Made by a program: the position numbers and the translations under genes. A DNA stretch of 19,902 nucleotides, from assembly GCA_016927965.1 (NCBI GenBank), contig JAFGLP010000062.1, forward strand, positions 1 through 19,902, written 5' to 3'. The stretch comes from Dehalococcoidia bacterium. Lineage in GTDB: Bacteria; Chloroflexota; Dehalococcoidia; GIF9; UBA5629. This document shows positions 14,645 through 19,902 of the stretch, in pieces (the first letter of the stretch is position 1; each line of letters starts with the position of its first letter). The notes beneath the pieces are model-generated. The model was given only the letters and a program-made list of their open reading frames with translations. It was not told the origin of the DNA and made no database searches.

Positions 14645-16615
14645 TTAGCGTGCCACTTCGTGGTGGTGGGGAGATTCGTGCAGCATGATTTCCAGCTCTT
14701 TGATTTGATAGGGCTTGGCCAGTACACCTTTGATACCGTAGCGACGGAAATCGGTCAGGATAGGATCGTTAAAGTAGCCGCTGGAGACTATGATATTGGC
14801 CTCCGGGTCCAATTTATGCAGGGCTTTAATAACTTCCTTGCCGCCCATCTCTCCCGGTAAAGTAAGATCGATAACAACGGTGTCGTAGGGTTTTCCGTCT
14901 TCCATGGCCTGCTGGTACTTATTAAGGGCTTCCTGGCCCTCCGAGGCAAACTCAATCATATCATAACCCAGTTTGCTGAGGACGCGGTTGCCTGCGGCCC
15001 TGACTACCTCTTCATCATCTACCAGCAGTATCTTTACACCGGGGTGACGCTGTTTTGCCGGTGCAGGTTCTTTAATAGCTTCCTCGGTAGAGGCGGGCAG
15101 AAAAACGTGGAAGCTGCTGCCTTTGCCATGTTCGGAGTCAACTATGATGGCTCCTCCATGGTTCCTGATGACTGAGTAAGCGATGCTCAATCCAAGCCCC
15201 ATTTTGCCCTGCCTTGTGGTGAAATAAGGGTCGAATATATGCTGCATATCTTCGGGATTGATGCCGTGACCTTTATCAGTTACCGAGATTTTGATATAGC
15301 TGCCTTCCGGCAGGTCCGATACCTCGTCATCTTCCAGCTTTACGTTGCTGGCGGCAACATTGATCACGCCTCCCTTGGGCATGGACTGACTGGCGTTGAG
15401 TATTATATTGGTAAATGCCTGGATGAACTGTGCCTGGTCTAACTCGACAGTGTGCAGGTTATCGGCAATGAAAAAATTAGACCAGGTATTTGATCCTGTA
15501 AGCACGTATTCTGCCGTGTCTTTAAGCAGAGTTCCTACCTGGCTGGTTTTTTTAAAGGGCGCTCCGCTGGTAGATAAGCTTGAGAGATGCCTCACCATCT
15601 CATGCGCTTTGTCCACAATTTTGGTGGTCTCTTCAAGCAGCCTGCTTTGCGTTGTGCGGGACTCTGTTTCGGATAACAGTACGTTAAGATTGCCGAGGAT
15701 ATGTGTAAGTAGGGTATTGAACTGGCTGGCTATGCCGCTGGACAGCAGCACGACAGACTCCATTTTGAGGGCGCGCATCAGTTCCTCTTCAATTTTTTTA
15801 CGTTGCGTCCTGTTATGCACGATGCTGAGCAGCAGCTTTTTGCCGCCATGTTCGATTGAGCTCAAATGTACTTCAACGGGGAATTTACTGCCGTCCTTTC
15901 TCATATGCACGGAATTAAAGGAAACTCTGCCCCGGGCGAAGGCGTTCCTGACTCTGTCCCGGACCTCGGCGTGTGCCTCAGGGGCGACTATCTGGTAAAG
16001 GTTTAATTTCAGCATCTCATCCCGTGTATAGCCGCGCTCTTTGCAGGCAGTCTCGTTAGCATATAAATATGCGCCCTCAGCGTCCCGCAGGAAAATAGCA
16101 TCGGGGGCGGTGTCCAGGACGTCTGTGCACAGGGAGAGGTCATCGGTGAGGTGTTTGCGGTCAGTTATATCGGTTATCCCGGCCAGCAGGTAAGTGCTGC
16201 CGATTTTTTCATCGGTGAATGAGGTGACATTAAAGTTCACCCATATTCCGCTGCCCTCCCTAGTTTTCAGCTCCGCTTCGAACATGGTGGCTGTAGCCTG
16301 CCTGCTGTTGCGGATGTGGCCTGAGAATTCTCTGGCGGACGGTTTGACCAGGAAATCCGTTATTTGTTTGCCCTGTAACTCCTTCTTTTTAAAACCAAGC
16401 AGGTGTTCCAGATATGGATTTGTGCTGATTATCTTGCCCTCATTGTCCATCAGGCAGATGGCATAGTGAATGCTGCATCCCAACGCGCAATTTACATCGG
16501 GATAACCGGTGACTGATTCACCGTGTGGGGTGGAATGATCCGGCGAGGATGGCCCCTGTAGGCCCTTATTTTTTTGCCGGGCAGGCTGCTTGTCAGCCTT
16601 CGCCTCTTCTTCCAT
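14645..16615 (-). CDS. Hybrid PAS-PAS-histidine kinase-receiver protein with degenerate H-box
   Basis: A soluble, 656-residue sensor protein. Numbered from the ATG at 16615, the domains are PAS at about 50-155, PAS at about 163-278, a DHp-like helix pair at 280-345, HATPase_c at about 390-507 and a receiver at 527-650. The ATPase part is intact: N407 in NIILNAS, D447 in DKGHGI, and FDPYFTTRQGKMGLGLSIAY. The receiver has D533/D534, phospho-acceptor D583 in VVIDLTLPG and K634. The H-box, usually GIAHDFNN, here reads GIASQFNT, so S297 replaces the phosphoacceptor histidine. It may act as an ATP-binding scaffold or regulate another kinase. The frame stays open to an ATG at 16789, but that extension would run over the promoter and start of the plus-strand gene at 16784. 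No transmembrane segment is visible. Confidence 0.9.
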   Translation of the reverse strand: MEEEAKADKQPARQKNKGLQGPSSPDHSTPHGESVTGYPDVNCALGCSIHYAICLMDNEGKIISTNPYLEHLLGFKKKELQGKQITDFLVKPSAREFSGHIRNSRQATATMFEAELKTREGSGIWVNFNVTSFTDEKIGSTYLLAGITDITDRKHLTDDLSLCTDVLDTAPDAIFLRDAEGAYLYANETACKERGYTRDEMLKLNLYQIVAPEAHAEVRDRVRNAFARGRVSFNSVHMRKDGSKFPVEVHLSSIEHGGKKLLLSIVHNRTQRKKIEEELMRALKMESVVLLSSGIASQFNTLLTHILGNLNVLLSETESRTTQSRLLEETTKIVDKAHEMVRHLSSLSTSGAPFKKTSQVGTLLKDTAEYVLTGSNTWSNFFIADNLHTVELDQAQFIQAFTNIILNASQSMPKGGVINVAASNVKLEDDEVSDLPEGSYIKISVTDKGHGINPEDMQHIFDPYFTTRQGKMGLGLSIAYSVIRNHGGAIIVDSEHGKGSSFHVFLPASTEEAIKEPAPAKQRHPGVKILLVDDEEVVRAAGNRVLSKLGYDMIEFASEGQEALNKYQQAMEDGKPYDTVVIDLTLPGEMGGKEVIKALHKLDPEANIIVSSGYFNDPILTDFRRYGIKGVLAKPYQIKELEIMLHESPHHHEVAR

Positions 16616-16702
16616 GGCCTTTGCCCCGAAACATCTATCCTCTAATATGTATGATACTCCTAATGTAAGATTAAGAGAAGCAGCCGATTTTATTAACTCA
16701 GC

Positions 16703-16731
16703 TTGACACAGGGGACTTTCAACTGTAATAG
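16703..16731 (+). promoter_or_regulatory. Candidate promoter of the 16784-19884 gene cluster
   Basis: A perfect TTGACA at 16703-16708. The -10 is less certain: TAATAG (16726-16731) has the ideal 17-base spacing but only three matches, while TGTAAT (16724-16729) has five matches at a 15-base spacing. The leader before the ATG would be about 45 bases. The rest of the 168-base gap (16616-16783) holds nothing else I can support. Confidence 0.5.
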
Positions 16732-16783
16732 TATAAAGATATAACTTATCAGTGCAGGGTAGAGCCTTTCGTGTTGAGGCAGT

Positions 16784-17362
16784 ATGCAAATGGATGCTGA
16801 TTTAGGTGGTTCCGAACTAAATAAACAGTACGAGATACTGGTTTGCACCGGGGAACTGATTTTTATCGGAGCTTTCAAGTGCAATGTTTCACAGCGCCTT
16901 ATCGACGCATTGAACGAGGGTGTCCGTGAAAGCCCCCTGTCAAAAATAGTTGATTTCCTGCCGTTGCAGGATGTAGTTATGTATAACGTTAAAGGCGACA
17001 AGAAAAAATTCGGCCACATTTATCTGGCAAAGAACAATATTCTTTTTATAGCGCAGTTATCTTCGGAGGTGAAGGGCAAGAAGTTCAGCGCCTACCCGTA
17101 TAGGATAAAGCAGCCCGTGGGGGTTACCATTTATACTGCCCAGGTTTACCAGGCACAAGTATATACGACTCCCTATATCTTAAAAGGACAGATTTATGTT
17201 GAGAGCTGGGGCCAGGTCGCTGATACGATAGAGAACAAGGAAAGGTTTTTACCTCTGACTGATGTGGAGGTTGATCCTGCCCCTATCGGCGGCGATTGCC
17301 AGTTTGATTTTGTAGCTATAAACAGGGAACGGATGATCAGCATCTGCGAAGGCGCAGAATAA
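16784..17362 (+). CDS. Hypothetical protein with an internal domain duplication
   Basis: A 192-residue soluble protein of unrecognised family. Two halves (about 16-91 and 115-188) share the same plan: a beta strand pair (CTGELIFIGAFKC / YILKGQIYVES), a helix (SQRLIDALNEG / GQVADTIENKE), then FLPLQDV (58-64) or FLPLTDV (155-161) and a closing strand (FGHIYLAKNNILFIA / FDFVAINRERMISIC). This is clear duplication of a domain of about 75 residues. It resembles small proteins I loosely recall as DUF6812-like, but I would not assign that. Two in-frame ATGs exist (16784 and 16790); GAGG at 16776-16779 serves either. It is first in a cluster of four plus-strand genes. Confidence 0.8.
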   Translation: MQMDADLGGSELNKQYEILVCTGELIFIGAFKCNVSQRLIDALNEGVRESPLSKIVDFLPLQDVVMYNVKGDKKKFGHIYLAKNNILFIAQLSSEVKGKKFSAYPYRIKQPVGVTIYTAQVYQAQVYTTPYILKGQIYVESWGQVADTIENKERFLPLTDVEVDPAPIGGDCQFDFVAINRERMISICEGAE

Positions 17363-17392
17363 TCAAATCGGTTTACCATTGCGGGAGTTACC

Positions 17393-17848
17393 TTGACTGA
17401 AGAGGAACTGCAACTAAAAAAACTGCTTAAGGACCTGTTCAGGAACCAGTTGTTTGCTTCTCTGGCTACGCAGCAGCTAACTAGGCCTTATAATAACCTG
17501 ATAGCTTTTGCTGCCACGCAGGACCTTAAGGAAATACTGTTTGTCACACGGCGGCAGACGCATAAATACACCAATTTGCTGTTGAATAACAACGTATCCG
17601 TGCTGATAGATAACCGCAGCAATAGCGATACGGATTTCCGCAGTGCGATTGCGGTTACTGCTGTGGGATCGGCGGAGGAAGTCAAGGAAAGCGAGAAAGA
17701 ACATCTGCTTAAGCTCTACCTGATCAAACACCATAGCCTTGAGAAATTCGCCCACTCTGCTGAATCGGCGCTCTTCAGGATAAAAGTAAAGAAGTACTTT
17801 ATTGTGCGTAATTTTCAGGATGTTATGGAATTGAAGGTTGACGGATAG
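17393..17848 (+). CDS. Pyridoxamine 5'-phosphate oxidase-like, FMN-binding split-barrel protein
   Basis: A 151-residue protein with the PNPOx-like split-barrel pattern. An N-terminal helix is followed by FASLATQ (residues 21-27), a second strand NLIAFAATQDLKEILFVTRR, then the region TNLLLNNNVSVLIDNR and IAVTAVGSAEEVKE. The C-terminal strands are ALFRIKVKKYFIVRNF. Such proteins bind FMN, F420 or haem; the true vitamin B6 oxidase signature is not evident, so the ligand is uncertain. The start is TTG with GGGAG (17383-17387) five bases upstream, and no ATG alternative is close. It follows the previous gene by 30 bases and precedes the next by 3 bases. Confidence 0.85.
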   Translation: MTEEELQLKKLLKDLFRNQLFASLATQQLTRPYNNLIAFAATQDLKEILFVTRRQTHKYTNLLLNNNVSVLIDNRSNSDTDFRSAIAVTAVGSAEEVKESEKEHLLKLYLIKHHSLEKFAHSAESALFRIKVKKYFIVRNFQDVMELKVDG

Positions 17849-17851
17849 CCG

Positions 17852-18397
17852 ATGTCCCATCCGTTACGCTCGATACCAGTGGGTAAAAAGCTGCCCGTAT
17901 TTCTGGGCCTGCTGGCTGCAACATTAGTACTGTTGCTGGTACTTACGCTGTCCGGGCCTTTTTCTCCGAATATTGTTGATTATGAACTGGCTGGAAGTGC
18001 AGCAAAAGCGGCAGGCATCATCGGCGCCTGGGATGCCACAGCCAGGATACAGGCCGGTTTCAGTCTGGGGCTGGATTTTCTTTACATGCTGGTTTATTCC
18101 ACAACCATCGCTCTGGCCTGTCTCTGGGGCGCAACGGTACTCCGATCAAAAGGGTGGCGGGCAATCGGCATACTGCTGGCCTGGGGGCTCTGGCTGGCTG
18201 CTCTATTGGACGCTGTGGAGAATTTTGCCCTAGCAACCATGTTGTTCAGCAACATTGCTGAACCATATCCACTGGTTGCTAAAATATGTGCGCTTGGCAA
18301 ATTCGGCCTGATTTTACTGGGCCTGGCCTACTGCGCCCTGGCTGCCGTTATACGCATTTTTGTGCTCATACGGCCTGTGCAGAGCCGGACTAGCTAA
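17852..18397 (+). CDS. Four-helix integral membrane protein of unknown function
   Basis: A 181-residue membrane protein. Hydrophobic segments lie at about 14-34, 72-94, 103-123 and 147-172. An amphipathic extracellular or periplasmic loop (about 36-68) contains NIVDYELAGSAAKAAG. Acidic residues lie in or near membrane helices: D75 in GLDFLYMLVYS and D120/E123 in LLDAVENFAL; these look like conserved family residues rather than chance. I do not recognise a named family. It is 3 bases after the PNPOx-like gene and 23 bases before the acyl-CoA synthetase gene, so it is probably in one operon. Confidence 0.8.
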   Translation: MSHPLRSIPVGKKLPVFLGLLAATLVLLLVLTLSGPFSPNIVDYELAGSAAKAAGIIGAWDATARIQAGFSLGLDFLYMLVYSTTIALACLWGATVLRSKGWRAIGILLAWGLWLAALLDAVENFALATMLFSNIAEPYPLVAKICALGKFGLILLGLAYCALAAVIRIFVLIRPVQSRTS

Positions 18398-18420
18398 TAA
18401 AATGACTCAGGAGGAGACCG

Positions 18421-19884
18421 TTGTCAACCCTGACAGATAAATTTGCCCCATTGTTTCAGTCACGTTCAGTGGCGCTGGTGGGCGCTTCCAATGACCGCAG
18501 CAAGTGGGGCTTTGTTATGCTTAAACATTTGCTTGAGGGTGGTTTCAGAGGGGCGATCTATCCCGTAAATGCCAATGAGGGAGAGATCCTCGGCCTCAAG
18601 GTGTACAAGAGCATATCCGATATCCCCGCTATACCCGACCTTGCGGTCCTTAGTGTACCTGCGACGGCTGTGCTGCGGGTAATGGATGAATGCATTGCAA
18701 AGGGTATAAAGGCAGGTGTGGTTATTACGGCGGGCTTCGCTGAGCTTGGCGAGACGGGAGCCGGTATGCAGCAGGAGATCGCTGCAGCCGCTGCCAGGGC
18801 GGGTATGTCTGTTATAGGGCCCAACTGTAACGGCTTTATGAGTCCCTGGAACAAGCAGTATGTGCAGTTCCCTGCATTTACAGTCCCTGCCGGAAATATT
18901 GCGGTTATCTCACAGAGCGGCAATGTGATGGATTCACTGGCAAGGCAGGTGATGATACACGGGCAGGGCTGCAGCATATGTATCGCCATCGGAAACGAAG
19001 CTGTACTGCATTCTGAGGACTACCTGGAATACCTGGGTGATGAACCTCATACGAAGGTCATCATGTGCTATATCGAGGGATTTAAAGACGGCCGCCGGTT
19101 TTTAAAGGTTGCTTCGGAAGTGAGTAAAAAGAAGCCTATTGTTATGGTTAAAGCGGGCAAGACCTCAGCCGGGGCCAGGGCGGCGGCTTCTCATACTGCC
19201 TCGATTGCCGGTTCGGATGCTATTTTTGATGCTGTATGTCAACAGGCCGGTGTGATCAGGGCAAAAAGCCTGGATGAGATGCTGGATATCAGCATGGCAT
19301 TCCTGCGGCAACCGCTGCCGAAAGGTCGGCGTGTGGGAATTATTACCGGAGGAGGTGGATGGGGAGTACTGGGAGCTGATACCTGTGCTGAACTGGGCTT
19401 TGAAGTAGTAAAACTGCCGGATGCAACGATCAGCGAACTGGATAAGCTGCTGCCGCCCTGGTGGAACAGGGGAAACCCGGTGGACCTTGTCGCCGGCTCA
19501 AAGCCCGACAATATTATTAAAGCTGTGGAAATGATGATACAGTGTCCTGTGGTGGATTGCGTAATGTTCCTGAGCATTGCGCCTGCCATGCGGATCCAGG
19601 CCTTTGATATGCCGACCGAAGAAGATGAAAGGGCCAGATATGGCGACGTGTTATTGAACGCTGTGGCAGGTACTATGGATGAACTGAACAGCCTGATTGA
19701 GAAATATCAAAAGCCGCTGATAGTAGCCACAGAACATATATTTGCGACCAATATTGAAGAAGCACGCATTCCGTTCCTGCTCGGCCAGCGTAATACGACC
19801 TGCTACTATATGCCGCACGAAGCCGCACGCGTATTACAGGCACTGGCTGGATACGCGGAGTACCGGAAACGCCAGCAGCCATAA
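18421..19884 (+). CDS. ADP-forming acyl-CoA (acetyl-CoA) synthetase, CoA-binding alpha-type subunit
   Basis: A subunit of the NDP-forming acyl-CoA synthetase family, which converts acyl-CoA, ADP and phosphate to the acid, ATP and CoA, conserving energy. An N-terminal CoA-binding Rossmann domain starts RSVALVGASNDRSKWG (residues 15-30). The ligase-CoA domain contains VIGPNCNGFM (131-140) and SQSGNVMDSLA (164-174). The catalytic histidine H258 lies in the block AAASHTASIAGSD. A second ligase-type domain follows with IITGGGGWGVLGADTCAELG (308-327) and GNPVDLVAG. There is no ATP-grasp (beta) domain in its 487 residues, so a separate beta subunit is expected, possibly just outside the window. The start is TTG with AGGAGG at 18409-18414, six bases upstream. 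The acyl group is unknown. Confidence 0.93.
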   Translation: MSTLTDKFAPLFQSRSVALVGASNDRSKWGFVMLKHLLEGGFRGAIYPVNANEGEILGLKVYKSISDIPAIPDLAVLSVPATAVLRVMDECIAKGIKAGVVITAGFAELGETGAGMQQEIAAAAARAGMSVIGPNCNGFMSPWNKQYVQFPAFTVPAGNIAVISQSGNVMDSLARQVMIHGQGCSICIAIGNEAVLHSEDYLEYLGDEPHTKVIMCYIEGFKDGRRFLKVASEVSKKKPIVMVKAGKTSAGARAAASHTASIAGSDAIFDAVCQQAGVIRAKSLDEMLDISMAFLRQPLPKGRRVGIITGGGGWGVLGADTCAELGFEVVKLPDATISELDKLLPPWWNRGNPVDLVAGSKPDNIIKAVEMMIQCPVVDCVMFLSIAPAMRIQAFDMPTEEDERARYGDVLLNAVAGTMDELNSLIEKYQKPLIVATEHIFATNIEEARIPFLLGQRNTTCYYMPHEAARVLQALAGYAEYRKRQQP

Positions 19885-19902
19885 GATCGAGATATTTAAT
19901 TA

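Noticed and set aside
15396..15998. Plus-strand open frame of 200 residues
   Set aside because: Antisense to the PAS/kinase gene; serine- and cysteine-rich translation typical of a shadow frame.
16616..16789. N-terminal extension of the kinase to an ATG at 16789
   Set aside because: It would overlap the plus-strand promoter and the start of the 16784 gene, and the added 58 residues show no domain; the ATG at 16615 is preferred, though this is not proven.
1..19902. tRNA, rRNA, CRISPR array, insertion sequence, prophage or attachment sites
   Set aside because: No cloverleaf, direct-repeat array, transposase or integrase motif or terminal inverted repeats were seen on reading both strands; short RNAs cannot be excluded without covariance searches.

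Overview
The window looks like bacterial chromosome of roughly 50% GC, with 20 protein genes packed on both strands. There is no rRNA, tRNA, insertion sequence, phage gene or CRISPR array, and no gene-free stretch over about 210 bases. The gene mix fits an uncultured Chloroflexota, perhaps Dehalococcoidia-like: an archaeal-type dUTPase, an ADP-forming acyl-CoA synthetase subunit, a cysteine-rich DUF6125-like protein, several lipoproteins, and frequent TTG/GTG starts with weak or absent Shine-Dalgarno sites. That placement is an inference from content, not a phylogenetic result.

Layout, left to right. (1) 54-1307 (-) is a Ste24-type M48 membrane protease. It is divergent from a small Ig-like lipoprotein (1401-1763, +) and the Maf nucleotide pyrophosphatase (1813-2421, +). 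(2) 2397-4450 (-) is a translationally coupled pair, a DUF6125-like protein followed by a BaiN/HI0933-type flavoprotein. (3) 4541-7059 (+) is an apparent operon of dUTPase, a three-repeat lipoprotein and an acetolactate decarboxylase lipoprotein, followed by a 60-residue cysteine protein (7110-7292). (4) 7271-8010 (-) holds two small unknown proteins. (5) 8115-10014 (+) is a CNNM/CorC-type transporter overlapping a TIGR03936 (DUF2344) protein. (6) 10156-12504 (+) is a histidine phosphatase (apparently starting at ATT), tilS and a stand-alone Smr protein, closed by a strong hairpin. (7) 12578-14437 (-) is a large secreted four-repeat protein. (8) 14645-16615 (-) is a PAS-PAS-kinase-receiver protein whose H-box lacks the phosphoacceptor histidine. 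(9) 16784-19884 (+) is a probable operon of a duplicated-domain protein, a PNPOx-like flavoprotein, a four-helix membrane protein and the CoA-binding subunit of an ADP-forming acyl-CoA synthetase.

Several genes serve general housekeeping: Maf and dUTPase clean nucleotide pools, TilS modifies tRNA-Ile, and CNNM/CorC probably moves divalent cations. The less ordinary content is the kinase with a degenerate H-box, the exported acetolactate decarboxylase, the repeat-built surface proteins, the putative ATT start and two predicted leaderless transcripts. I found no clear evidence of a wholly new multi-gene system. The best leads are individual proteins and start sites. All functional calls come from motifs read by eye; no searches were run.
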